Assembly (NCBI RefSeq): GCF_040954835.1
Contig: NC_090711.1
Span: forward strand, 16,983,001-17,047,000
Direction: 5' to 3'
Length of the DNA: 64,000 nucleotides
DNA from: Lepisosteus oculatus
Taxonomy: Eukaryota; Chordata; Actinopteri; Semionotiformes; Lepisosteidae
The notes below the pieces were generated by a model, which saw only the letters and a list, made by a program, of their open reading frames with translations, had not been told where the DNA came from and searched no databases. Every line of letters begins with the position of its first letter. The first letter of the stretch is position 1. The position numbers were made by a program, and so were the translations under genes. This document shows positions 1 through 11,123 of the stretch, piece by piece.

Positions 1-584
1 TTACAAGGTTTCAGTAACCAAGAAAGATGGTGCCATAAAAATGTCCTCTGTAAGATTAAGACAGGGCTGCAGAACACATCTAAAACTAGCAAGTCCCGTC
101 TTTCTCTTTCTATCTGTACTTATGTGGTGCCGTTATAGTTAGCTGTAGTTCCAGTGGTCACAGGGTTGGGAGTTTATGTGCTATCAGGTGTTGAGACACC
201 TCCAGAAGAGCTGGTGTGTTGGAGATTATCAAAGACAAAAACCTGCCAGTAACTTTCCTGCAGGACACCCACACCAACAGCGAAAATATTATTGCTTGGC
301 AATAATAATTTTTCATTTCATGCTCCTTTGAGTGCAGCAGTAGCAGAGCTTTTTTCAGTAGGGCTCAGGACTCTCTCTCTTGCTGTTGATTAGGTCAGGA
401 AGGGTAACATCTTGCTCATGTGAGCAGCTCTGGATACAAACTCTTTTGTTTTTATGAACATCTATAGGCCCACCAATAGTGTGGAATGAAGGTTAGAGTT
501 TGTACTAGAAAACCTAGGAAATGTGCTGGTGACTTGCCAGCCAGGTAAATGTTTTTGTTAGACATTACTTTAACTGCATGGAGT
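1..584. other. Gene-free flank
   Basis: I see no coding region, RNA gene or recognisable mobile element here, only AT-rich non-coding sequence. Confidence 0.5.
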
Positions 585-830
585 GTGGCACTCATTTGGA
601 ATCATTCAAGAAGGTAGCTGCGTCAGAAACAAGTAAAGGTTTATTCCATTCTGAAAAGAGAAGAAAAGAAACACAACAAGAGAGAAAAATCAGCAGCTGT
701 TCTCCCATGTTTTATCAGCTGTTTATTTTCCTCTCTCTCACACCCAAAGAAGGCTCCACAGCTGAAACATTGTGTTTCTTTTCTTCTCTTTTCAATATGG
801 AATAAATGTTTACTTGTTCCTTTGCTAGTT
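585..830. repeat. Dispersed repeat in inverted pair
   Basis: A repeat found at least six times in the window (near 22.1, 34.6, 50.3, 56.6 and 58.8 kb) occurs here twice in opposite orientation. The minus copy is near 630-680 and the plus copy near 745-830. The diagnostic plus-strand string is gaaggctccacagctgaaac, followed by a pyrimidine run and atggaataaa. The two copies face each other across about 65 bp and could form a hairpin. It looks SINE-like, but I cannot name the family. Confidence 0.6.
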
Positions 831-1812
831 TGGAATCGTATGGACCCATATGGACAGTTGGCAAGGGAGCTGTGAGGATGCTTGTGTCACCTCTCTGACA
901 TAAAGAGATGCTTTCAAGAGAATGAGAGATGCTGTACGTAGGAACTCTCTTTCTGGCCAGGTTAAGTTGCTCTTACCAAAGCCATAACTTGAGCTCACTT
1001 AAGCAGTGCTCCATCTGTCCAGTAGGCCTGTTGCACTGGTGGGATATAGGCAAGATGCAGATTCGTCAGTTGTGCCAACCTTACTCTCAGAGTGTTACAC
1101 TATGCTTTACAGTTGGGATTGTGTTCTTCGAGTGATGAGCTTTATTGGGTATTTGGTGCAGGTGGATTCCATTGTCATGACCGTAAGTCCCTCTTCTTAA
1201 GAGTGCTCCAACTCTTTCTCTGCAACTTATCCCGCAATCTGAATTTACCCACATGTAACTGCAAGCAGCCACGGAAGTACAGAATTCTGCCGAAGATAAT
1301 CTTTCTGAAACAGAAGAAATCTTGTGTTCGCAAACCTACTGTTATCTTTACCCGATCAAGTCATGAAGCCATTTGGACTTTTTTTTCAACAGTCTGAGTA
1401 TCCAACTACAGTAAATTCAATAAAAGCTACAGCCGGGACAAACCTATTCTCCCATCACTGTCTTGCATGTCATGCCTTATGTTTACGGACAATTATTTCA
1501 AACATGTTTGATTGTTTAGTCCATGAAAGTAAATGTATATAATTACTTGTATGTGAGAATATGGATGTGATATAATTCTATGAGACAAAACCTATGGGGT
1601 ACATTGTAACACTTTATAGTTGATGTATGTTAATGTCAAATTATTAACTCAGATCTTTGAAATCCTTGGTGAATTATCAACTTTTCAAGTTCACAGCAGA
1701 CCATTCTATTGCATTTGATGTTTCTTAAGCATGTTTTCATGTTATATCAATAAATTGTATTTCATACATTTATAATCCATGTGTGAAATTATTATGTTTT
1801 ATTAATTCCTTT
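831..1812. other. No gene recognised
   Basis: Short open frames here overlap on both strands and resemble no protein I recognise. No repeat or RNA gene is evident. Confidence 0.45.
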
Positions 1813-2490
1813 CACGGGAGCCTGGTCAGTGTTGTGGAATGTTATCGAAGAAGAGCCAGGAGAGGTATTCTCATTCACTCAGTAAGGTCTTTATTCATAT
1901 TGCAATATGGGAAAAAGCCATCACCCCGTCTGTGCAGAGAAGTGAAAGCTGATTCAAAAACAAGCAGTGAGAGCCCTTGTTTTATATCTTTTTTAAGCTG
2001 ATGCAACACTTCAAGGACAGGCAAAGCAGTAATGTTCCATTCCTTATAGGTTTCTGCTTTAAGCAAAGAAGAGCAGTTATTCAAATAGTTTCTCATACTC
2101 TCTTCTTCAAGCAGCAGAGATAAAGATTATTAAAACATCCCGTGCCCTTGACGAGTTGGGTGCAATCACACTTTGTTCTAAGTATCCAGCTGCTTCTCCT
2201 TTCCTTAGGACAAAACAGATGACATCATAAAAACGAAAGAAGAAGCACCAATATACTTTTTGCAAAGCTTATCAGTTACCTTCGGCTAATCTAATAACCC
2301 AGACAGTACATACTGTGTTGATAAACTGTCTTCTAAAAGTAACCTAGACAGTGCGTAATTTGTTGACACACTGTCTTCTAAAAATCTGCACATAGCACAG
2401 CAGTTACATCCTTGTTATATATTTTCCTAAAGCTATCTACATTTTAAGAATCAATTTACTTATTAGATTTCCATTTCAACAGTCTCCCGT
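1813..2490. repeat. Possible LTR or transposon bounded by short inverted repeats
   Basis: The 8-bp string cacgggag at 1813-1820 reappears inverted as ctcccgtg at 2483-2490, with weaker similarity continuing inward. The segment also contains two similar internal strings around 2320 and 2370 (tgttgataaactgtcttcta, tgttgacacactgtcttcta). A solo LTR or a non-autonomous DNA element would fit. No target duplication was found. Confidence 0.25.
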
Positions 2491-2965
2491 GGAGTGTGCA
2501 ATTAAGACCCTATGCGTGACGGTATAATCCGGAAGTGTCTGGAGGATGTCAGGGGATGACACAGCAGGGTTGGGTCGGGTTGACAAATAGGGGGCGGTGA
2601 CTGGGGGGTCGAGTGCAGGCAACCAAATCCAGAAAAGTCCAAAATGGAGAGTCAGGGAGCAGTCCGAAATCCAAAAGCCGGGAGATCCATCTGAGATGAA
2701 GACATAACGGGACTAGGTGCTCGGAGGTCGGGACGTCTGGGAATAAGGCCTTGCCCTCAGACTGCTCCTGAGCCCGGTGGTAGGTGGGCCTTCAGACGTC
2801 CGTCTTCCAATGCTGAGTCCAGAACTACGGAGACGTAGGGCTTATATAACAAAAAAAGCGAGGAAACACAGCTGACAGTACTAAAACTAAAATCGTTACA
2901 AAAAAGGTAGGAGCGCCCTCTAGCAGAGAAATGACAACCATGACAATTCCTAACAGTTATCAAAG
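2491..2965 (-). repeat. GC-rich dispersed repeat, possible retroelement 5' region
   Basis: This segment is clearly richer in GC and CpG than its surroundings. Read on the minus strand it starts near aattgtcatggttgtcattt, passes a gagggcgctcct string and continues through a GC-rich block. The segment at 22825-23325 has the same organisation (aattgtcacaatcgct, then clustered CTCC and GC-rich sequence). Similar layouts occur at the 5' ends of retroelements, but no coding part follows, so the class is a guess. Confidence 0.3.
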
Positions 2966-3404
2966 TACTCTCGCAATTTACTGTTCCAATTTCTAATTCT
3001 TACAGTAAATTAAAGCTCTCAAATCACTGCACTGTTGTTATTCAACATTTCATACTCAATTCAATATTTAAGCATTTGTCTTGTCAAAAATAGAGCTGAC
3101 ATACCAATCCCAAATTTAAAGGTGAGCTCCTGCACAAACCAGTGATTGAGAGAAATGAGTGAAGGGAGGAGTAATGAGATTACAAAATATGTATGATGCT
3201 GTTTGGAAAGTCTTGAAATTACCCAAGGGGTCATGTACATGCATGATACTGGAGTACCACTGCTTCACAGTATCACTCCAGTTTCACACATATACTGTAC
3301 ATGGCCCATATCAAGGTAATTTGCTGTGAGGAAACTCTTCAGGAAAGTACCATGGATGTGAAATCACATGCTTTAGATACATTAGATAAGCTAGCTATCA
3401 TGTC
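2966..3404. other. No gene recognised
   Basis: AT-rich non-coding sequence. Nothing identifiable. Confidence 0.45.
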
Positions 3405-3545
3405 TTTGAAAATGTAGGAGGAAACAAGAACACAACCATCAACATTCCACATACACTGCCACCCAGTACAGATTCAAACCCAGGACCTATCACATCAGGA
3501 CAGATGTGAGAGAGCAGTGCTAACTGCCTTGAGGACTACCTGCCG
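3405..3545 (-). repeat. tRNA-derived SINE fragment
   Basis: The reverse complement begins with an A-box-like ttagcactgctctctcaca. A B-box-like gggtttgaatctgtactggg follows, and then a tail resembling the common fish SINE body (ggcagtgtatgtggaa, gtttcctcc). The order matches the tRNA head and start of the body of the more complete copy at 22405-22670. The 3' part is missing. Confidence 0.6.
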
Positions 3546-4448
3546 GTTCCTTGCATGGAAATGCTCCTTTATTTCCAGGTGCACAGCTCCTCAAGCAGAT
3601 GCATAAGAGGAAAGCTCCCTCTCTCACACACCAGGGTGTACAGGGGACCACACACAAATATGTCACAACACCAAGCACAACACAATTAGACAGCTTTTTG
3701 GAATGGTTTGTTTGGGATTGTTTATTGTTGTCCATAATGGACTTCAGTATTTTACACACCCACTGTGTTGGAACCACCCCCTTTGCAGGTTGTGCTCAAG
3801 CAATAAACAGTGAGTAAAACTCGCTCTCTCAGAAGCAGGTTCTTTTAGCTATACATAAAAGAAAATGACAATAATAATTGCAATAGGAAATACAAAAATA
3901 GAGAGTAAAGACAAGGAATGAAAATAAAAAGTGTAATGATGCAAAATGAAAAGGTAAAAATGTGATTAAATTGAATAAAATGTCAGTGTAACATATCAAC
4001 ATAAAATAAAATAGAAAAATAAAAATATTATTAACAAACAACAAGCAATAAGATAAATATTATCTAAAAGCTAAATTTTTAAAAGTGTGAGTGTGTATTG
4101 AGCTGCTTCATAAAACTGCTCACTGAAGCTGCCTGTCGAATATGTACTGGTGGTCTTGTTTCATTCTATATACATTAAGCTGAATTAAGATCAGCACTAC
4201 ATGATCTGAGTGAACGGTGTGGAACATATGATGATGCTAATCCAACTAGAGTTTTAAAATCTATCCAAAATAACACAGGTAGCCATCAAGTGATGCCAAA
4301 ACAAGTGTGATATGATCTGTCTTCCTAGTTCCTGTTAGTAACCTGGCTGCAGCATTTTCAACATGCAGCTTCTCAGCACTGAAATGTTAATCCGACAAAC
4401 ACCTTTTTTCCTCGATTCACGAGAACTGAATCAAGAAGGCCATTCACC
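3546..4448. other. No gene; A-rich low-complexity tract
   Basis: From about 3840 to 4080 the plus strand is strongly A-rich (many aaaata and gaaaa runs). I see no gene or recognisable element in the rest. Confidence 0.45.
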
Positions 4449-4452
4449 CCCT

Positions 4453-5909
4453 TGTAGCGGCGAGGCTTATTAATAAGAAAGAATTAAGTGTTTCTGAGCC
4501 TTCCCAAATGAGGCCCAATTTCTCTGTTCATCTCTGTGGTGCAGCCACAGAGAAACTATTCATGCAGGCTGATTTAAGGTTCCTTTGATAAAGGACAGCT
4601 CCCAAAGGGGGATGCACTTAGCTAAGCCTGGCTATCATGATCAATGGTCATCTATTGGCGCCTATCTGTCTAGGGAGTGCCAAATGGACATCTGGACTGC
4701 ATTCCTAAGTGTCAGGAGTAAGTGACTCATATCTCACCTTGATCAACCAATCAGGGACTGGTAGGGCCGAGTAACCCACGTGGGACTCTGATGCCCATGG
4801 AACTTTCAGCCAATCAATGAGCTGAAGTTCCTCCAGGTAAAAACAGGCAACACAGAGAGCCTGTAAGATTCAGTGAGGATTCAGGAGAATTCTGTGGACT
4901 TTTCTAAAGGGAATTCAAAGGAGAATTCCAGGGCAGGACGGCCCAGGAGCAGAAGGCTCCCAAGGGCAGGACATTCTCGCAGTGCGCCTCCTGACCATCC
5001 TGAGACTCAGCCCGGACAACCACGGAACGGCCAGTGTGTCCGAGTGCCAGAACTTTCCTTTGTTCTAAGAGTCTAGAGTGGAGGTTCCCAGAGAGTAACC
5101 AGAGGATCCACCCGAGGTTAGCACCAGCAGCAGGCCTCGTGAACAGGTCGGAACTGTGGACAGCTGAATCACTATTCAGAACTAGCTCTTCATCAGGAAC
5201 GAACCTGGTCCCTCTTCCTGACTTGCTGGGACCCATAGTCATCTTTTCTCCTGTGCACAAACTTTGCTAGTTAAAGCCAACACTAACTAGCCGGTCAGTG
5301 AACATCAGCAGCGCACCGTTGCAAGCCGCACAGCACAGCCTGGCACCGAGCAAGAGAGCGCGGATTGGACAGCAACAGCCTGCAACTGTTTCTTTGTGCC
5401 TGCAGGAGATCTGAATCCCCAGAGATTGGATGAGTATTCAACTTCAATGCATTACTGCTCGAGAATTCAATTGTTATCCCAACCAGTTGATATCAATTTA
5501 ATTCCTAAGAGTTATGTACTTGTTTTGAGTATCTAATGTAGAAGTTATAACCAAGTTCATTTATGAAACGGTCTTAATGAATGATATACTGAACGTATGT
5601 CCTCTTGATATCTGTAACACTTTGTAACTGATTGAATATATACCTTTTGTATTCTGATAACCCTCTCAATAAGATCTGTTAGTTTTATATGCATATTCTA
5701 TGTATTAATAAATGTATCCTCGTGTATTAGTACCTGTGTGTGTGCGTTGTTTGAGTTATGTCGCATGGTTGGATTCTAAAGCCATCAAAAGAATTAATTT
5801 TGTGATTTACTGCTACAATTAATAATTGTTCCAGTAAATGCCCAAACCCTACAGAACTGGTGCCTTCAAAGAGCCCACTACATTACATTTTGGCTATGGC
5901 AACATTACA
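4453..5909 (+). mobile_element. Solo retroviral LTR
   Basis: A 1457-bp LTR with canonical TG...CA ends (tgtagcggcgaggc at the left, ggcaacattaca at the right). It is flanked by an exact 4-bp target duplication, ccct at 4449-4452 and again at 5910-5913. It is homologous along its length to the LTRs of ERV-1 (8491 and 19433), the minus-strand solo LTR (53201-54675) and, more distantly, the ERV-2 LTR. An AATAAA near 5707 followed by a GT-rich stretch is a likely poly(A) signal. The absence of internal sequence indicates LTR-LTR recombination after integration. Confidence 0.9.
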
Positions 5910-5913
5910 CCCT

Positions 5914-6559
5914 CAGCCCTGTTGTTTTTCCTGCTTGTAGTTTTTTGCCCCTTTTTCTTTTTCACTGTCTTCTCCAAAGCTGCTGTTCCAGACAGTCTCA
6001 TTCTACCGTGAGCCTTCGCATTATCCAGACAGCTTTGTCCCAGCGAGCCTTTCCAGCCTCTCAGCTGCCTCAAGACAGCTTTTTTCCTGCTCACATTATT
6101 TCAAACAGTTCCAATCATCCTGCATAATTACTTCATCATCTCTTGGTAAGCCTTTCCAAAGACGTAAGGCTCCTCTGAGAACCTCAGCTTGTCTTTCACC
6201 ACAACACTGAGATCTCAGGGACCACAGCATAGCAGGGAGATGTTGCCTTCTTTGTCTCTTCTGGCTGGACTAGTTTTGGTGTTACTTTTCAGGCCTTATA
6301 ATGTTTATGTTATGTCTATAAAAGAGTAGCCCATGGATGTTCTTATGAAGTATGGATTACGTTTTTTGTTGTTATCCTGGTTAAATTAAAAAGTACAGTA
6401 CGAAATAGATAATTATGAAAAGTGTTCCTGTCGTTCATGCTACTCATACTCTAAATAGAGCCTTTAGGAAATGGAGTGTCTTATCTGGGGCTAGAGTTTT
6501 GATCCAACAGTTTCTTGGATCACTACAGCAGAAGCCAATCCTATTGCACAGTGTCTAGT
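5914..6559. other. No gene recognised
   Basis: Nothing identifiable apart from a few short chance open frames. The 3' part may be an unreadable extension of the neighbouring Gypsy remnant. Confidence 0.4.
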
Positions 6560-7270
6560 GCTTCAGAGCGCAGCTCGCTCAAGTCAGGTCCTGCAAAACA
6601 TGACTCTGGAAGATGATATGAAGTCTTCCTTGCTGGTCTTGAATAAACTGCGAGTCAGAAGAACTGGCCTAATGAGGAGTGGACCTGTATGTTAGTGCCT
6701 TTTAAGGCAGCAAAAGCCAGAAAGCCTATTATGACCTTGATTCTGCTGCAGCCACAAATTACGACCAGTTAAAGGCAGAGAATTTGCTAGGCTTAGCATG
6801 AATAATTATAGACAGGTTCCGCAGGTCATTTTACATATCCGATATTTACCTCTAGACAAGTGTCAATTTCAGAGTATTTCTATGGACCTGAATGTCCACT
6901 AAAAATGAACACTGCAGGGCACTGCTTTGAGCTGGTTAATGTGGACTACACCACCCGGTACCCAGAATAAATCTGTGAGAACTATGTCTGCTAAGAGGAT
7001 TGCAGAGTAGAGACTCCTGATGAAATCCTCACAGATCATGGATACAGTTTACAACTGTAAGAACTGATGTTGCGAACTGACAGATTAATTCCACTCCATT
7101 TTTATGCTGTATGTGCAAGGTTCACCAAGCATACAATAGGTGTTCTCCATTTGAATTGTTATATGAAAGAAGGCCATGAAAGGTCCACAATTTGTTAAAG
7201 GAGACCTGGGATAACAAACAAGGAATTACTACTGATATTATTAGTCGCCATCAGAGGGCAGTGCTGAACA
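6560..7270 (+). pseudogene. Degenerate Gypsy-type integrase
   Basis: Broken reading frames spell the integrase core of a Metaviridae (Gypsy) retrotransposon of fish type. Visible pieces are FQSISMDL near 6868, GHCFELVNVDYTTRYPE near 6917-6967, RTMSAKRIAE near 6979-7008, DEILTDHG near 7020 and SPFELLYERRP near 7144. They lie in different frames with several in-frame stops, so no product can be made. The order matches the catalytic core followed by the C-terminal part. No LTR was identified. The minus-strand Gypsy remnant at 55622-57340 covers the complementary gag and linker part of a similar element. Confidence 0.75.
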
Positions 7271-8490
7271 CTGAATTGAGGGTCTCATACTCCTGCTAGC
7301 AAACACTGTCCTGTTCCTTGAACTGATGCAAATCTCCCCTGCTTTTAGGAACCATGTGCTGAGTGTTCACTGAGTTCACCGTTCTATTCTGACTGGGTTT
7401 GTTGTGTCAATACAGCCTCTTCTAAGAATTCGATCTGCTTGACATTCTGCCTCTCCTGTGAACCTGTCTGGGGAGCTTTCCTTTGCTCTTCTTCTTCATG
7501 CTGTGGTCTGACCTCAGGAGCAATATATTTTTAATCTGTAGCTCCTAACAAAAATCATTACGATTGCAGTAGAAGAATTATGTTTTGACATTGCAGTTGT
7601 GGTGGTATCTTTAATGCTCTGCCAATTACAAATAATTGAGTAGCACTTCCTAATAGGAAGCACCTGTAAAGCTTGTCTTACCGCTGTAAGTACTGGAACA
7701 CTTCTTGTTGAAGACTAGTAGATGGTGAATCTTCCCTCTACAACAGTCTGGATTTCCAGAGCTCTGAAGCCCTTAATGCCTTAATGGCTGGCTGAACTGC
7801 AGTATGAAGCTGAAGCTCGTACTGAAGACATTTACCTATCTTCCCTCTCTGCAATAAATGCTGGAGAGTTTAGAGGCTAAAATGTGGTTTTAAAAAACTA
7901 AATCAGCTATAAACCAACATTTATTCCCATTTCTAGTATTCATAAATTTGTAAATGTGTAAATTGTTTTGTAACAGTGCGCAGACACAGCTGCAGGAAGG
8001 GGGCATTTATGTAAGAAGAACAAACACTCACTAGAGGTTTTAAGTTTTAAATAAATATCCTTGAAACATTCAGATCTTACCTCCATATTAATTTGGAATA
8101 CTACTCTAAGCACAGTGAACATAATACAAAACCTCATACAGTACCTCAAAATCCAGGTTCTTTGGAAAAGGCCAGGTGTTTGAATTCTCACCTGAACAGC
8201 AAGGAATGTGCTTATTGAGCATCAGGGATTTGGCAAACTGATGCCGATCTGTATGAGCAGAAGTCTCATTAGTATACAAAATACCAACCTTCTATGGCTG
8301 TTAAAATATAACAAAAATACTTATTTTGTAAAACTGTATTAATTATTTATTAACCCAATTTATTTATTCATTTATTTATGTGTTTATTTATTTTCCCTGA
8401 TTTGCTCAAACTCCTGTCAGGTAGCAGCACGGAACAGCTCACATTCACGTTCTTGGACAGGACCCAGGTGTTAGAAATGTAATTGACTGG
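7271..8490. other. No gene; TTTA microsatellite
   Basis: No gene or mobile element recognised. A degenerate tttatttatt microsatellite lies at about 8338-8395, just before the ERV-1 provirus. Confidence 0.45.
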
Positions 8491-9911
8491 TGTAGCGGCA
8501 ATGCTTGTTAATAAGACAGAATTAAGCGTTGGTATGCTCCTAAAAGAGGCCCCATCTCACCCTCCATCTCTGTGGTGCAGCCACAGAGAAAGAATTCATG
8601 CAAGCTGATTTAAGATGTTTTCTTGTGATAAGAAACCAGCTCCCAAAGGGGGATGCACTTAGCTAAGCCTGGCTATCATGATCAATGGTCAGCCATTGGC
8701 GCCTATCTGTCTAGGGAGTGCGAGTTGGACATCTGGATTGCATTCCTAAGTGTCAGGACTAAGTGACTCATATCTCACCTTGATCAACCAATCAGGGACT
8801 GGTAGGGCCGAGTAACCCACGTGGGACTCTGATGCCCATGGAACTTTCAGCCAATCAACGAGCTGAAGTTCCTCCAGGTAAAAACAGGCAACACAGAGAG
8901 CCTGAGAGATTCAGATTCAGATTCAACAAGATTCTGTGAGAATTCCAGGGCAGGACGGCCCAGGAGCAGAAGGCTCCCAAGGGCAGGACATCCTCGCAGC
9001 CCGCCTCCTGACCATCCTGAGACTCAGCCCGGACAACCACGGAACGGCCAGTGTGTCCGAGTGCCAGAACTTTCCTTTGTTCTAAGAGTCTAGAGTGGAG
9101 GTTGCCAGAGAGTAACCAGCAGCAGGCCTCATGAACAGGTCGGAACTGTGGACAGCTGAATCACTATTCAGAACTAGCTCTTCATTAGGAACGAACCGGT
9201 CCTCTTCCTGACTTGCTGGGACCCACAGTCATCTTTTCTCCTGTGCACAAACTTTGCTAGTTAAAGCCAACACTAACTAGCCGGTCAGTGAGCATCAGCA
9301 GCGCACCGTCGCAAGCTGCACAGCACAGCCTGGCACGGAGCCAGAGAGCGCGGATTGGACAGCAACAGCCTGCAACTGTTTCTTTGTGCCCGCAGGAGAT
9401 CTGAATCCCCAAAGATTGGATGAGTATTCAACTTCAATGCATTACAGCTCGAGAATTCAATTGTTATCCAAACCAGTTGATATCAATTTAATTCCTAAGA
9501 GTTATGTACTTGTTTGAGTATCTAATGTAGAAGTGTAACCAAGTTCACTTTACGAAACGGTCTTAATGAATGATATACTAAACGTATGTCCTCTTGATAT
9601 GTGTAACACTTTGTAACTGACTGAATATATATCTTTTGTATTCTGATAACCCTCTCGATAAGATCTGTTAGTTTTACATGCATATTCTATGTATTAATAA
9701 ATTTATCCTCGTGTATTAGTACCTGTGTGTGCGCGTTGTTTGAGTTATATCGCATGGTTGGATTCTAAAGCCATCAAAAGAATCAACTTTGTGATTTACT
9801 GCTACAATTAATAATTGTCTCAGTAAATGCCCAAACCCTACAGAACTGGTGCCTTCAGAGAGCCACTATGATTACATATTTGGCGTCCCTGAACGGCTAT
9901 GAATCACTACA
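8491..9911 (+). repeat. ERV-1 5' LTR
   Basis: It begins tgtagcggcaatgc and ends ggctatgaatcactaca, directly before the primer-binding site. The first roughly 120 bp resemble the ERV-2 LTR (aatgcttgttaataagacag) rather than the partner 3' LTR; the rest matches the 3' LTR with only scattered differences. Near the end, the string tatttggcgtccctg (from 9878) anticipates the same string at 9912 that contains the primer-binding site, so this LTR subtype seems to have taken in a copy of adjacent leader sequence. Confidence 0.88.
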
Positions 9912-9915
9912 TATT

Positions 9916-9933
9916 TGGCGTCCCTGGCACGGG
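9916..9933 (+). promoter_or_regulatory. Retroviral primer-binding site
   Basis: tggcgtccctggcacggg lies 4 bp after the CA that ends the 5' LTR. It starts with the TGG that pairs with the CCA end of a tRNA. Its complement ends GCCA, implying a primer tRNA with G at the discriminator position. I cannot assign the tRNA species without a tRNA list. Confidence 0.65.
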
Positions 9934-10175
9934 CGTGGCAAGACTGAAATGAGTCAACCAAGCAGAATAATTCATATAAAACGCCGCGGGTTTCATACAC
10001 GACAATACAGTGTGCTGAAAGCCGAAAGAAAAAAAGTTCCCCTTGCTCTTTAAGCAGTGCTTGATTGTTTTGTTATTTTTTGCGATCTACCTGGTTGATT
10101 GCATACTTGATCTTGTGGTTTTCTGTGGTAAAACTGTAATTTCGTACTTAAAAGTAATACTCTTTAAGTTTAACG
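9934..10175 (+). other. ERV-1 5' leader
   Basis: Untranslated leader between the primer-binding site and the gag ATG, where packaging signals would normally lie. Nothing specific can be recognised in it. Confidence 0.6.
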
Positions 10176-10511
10176 ATGGTTGCTAAAAGGTCTGAATTCG
10201 AGTCGCTATTAAGCACTCTCTCTAGCAGCGACAGGTCTGACCACGATCTCTTCCATATCTCCGTCAGCGGAGAAGCTAGAATAAATCTCCATTTTCTGAG
10301 AGAGCTAGCGAAGGACATAGAGAGATTTGACCCCGCAGTGTCAGATAATAATATCGAGAGTTATATTCAAGACCTCAGGTATACCCTGCAGTACCTGCCA
10401 AACGCCACAGAACAGGAGAAAGTGTTTCTGGTCAGGAAAACTACCAGCACAGCTGTACATGAGTGGATGGCTAGGCAGATGAAAGAAGTCTGTAATGACT
10501 TTGAGCAGCTA
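10176..10511 (+). pseudogene. gag: gag 5' fragment (matrix region)
   Basis: The frame opens at the ATG at 10176 and encodes about 112 residues of gag before the DNA element begins at 10512. The apparent continuation to 10574 reads into the inverted repeat of that element. The fragment is charged and helical in character (for example [13 protein letters not shown] and the basic start MVAKR), as expected for a matrix-type N-terminus, but no conserved motif proves it. Its identity rests on position after the leader and on the in-phase gag sequence beyond the insert. Removing the insert and one copy of the TA leaves the two gag pieces in one frame, so gag was open when the element landed. Confidence 0.75.
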
Positions 10512-11048
10512 CAGATGCAGCCATTCAAAGTGCCCGGTACAGACACCGCAGTACAGATACCGCAGGTAAGATGACACGCGATACCGCGGTGCGTGATTGG
10601 TTGACCGACAGGGGCACTCGTGGTCCGTTGGTCTGTCGTAGAAAGACTTACTGTACTGTAAACGTCTTTACTGTGCCCGTTGTAGATATTGAATTTTACC
10701 ACTGAAGGGAAATCTTAGTAGCTGAGCATAAAAAGAATAGGAGCATACTGTAACCCGTGTGAAGGCCATAAACGATATTAATTTTGGAACGTAAACATAC
10801 AGTATATGGCTGGTCTTGGTACTTTAAAGAAAAAAATACACACCAGTATTCCATTTCTCCCTAAACATTGTAAGCTTCGAAGTCTTTAACTAACGTGATA
10901 CCGGAGTCAACAAGCATACTTTTAGAATTTGATTAAAATGGAATATAATATGGAATCGCGTATCTAAAGAATTTAATAACGGTATGATTATATCCGTGTA
11001 CTGCGGCAGGGCTGTGTAAGGCTGTTTCGCCTGCCTGATCATGCGAGC

Positions 11049-11123
11049 TGTCTTGTAGCCTACTGGTCTAGGTGCGTGACTACCAACTGGCAGGTTGTGT
11101 GTTCGAATCCAGCTGGTGCTGGA
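11049..11123 (+). ncRNA. tRNA-like module inside foldback element
   Basis: tagcctactggtctagg (11056-11072) has the form of a tRNA D-arm: a GCCT/AGGT stem, the last pair G-T, around a loop containing GG. gttcgaatcc (11101-11110) matches the pol III B box. The spacing fits a tRNA of about 72 nt. The T-stem and acceptor stem pair poorly, so it is not a working tRNA. It is more likely a tRNA-derived promoter module or relic. Inverted copies lie at about 14930-15012 and 41582-41668, and a truncated one starts near 11710. Confidence 0.5.

Noticed and set aside
4904..5260. Antisense open frame shared by several LTR copies (also 8855-9040 and 19788-19973)
   Set aside because: Considered as an antisense viral gene like those of deltaretroviruses. 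The LTR copies are similar at the DNA level and the frame differs in length and ends between copies, so chance is enough to explain it.
11049..11123. A functional tRNA gene
   Set aside because: The D-arm and B box look right, but the T-stem and acceptor stem do not pair and the copies lie inside a transposon.
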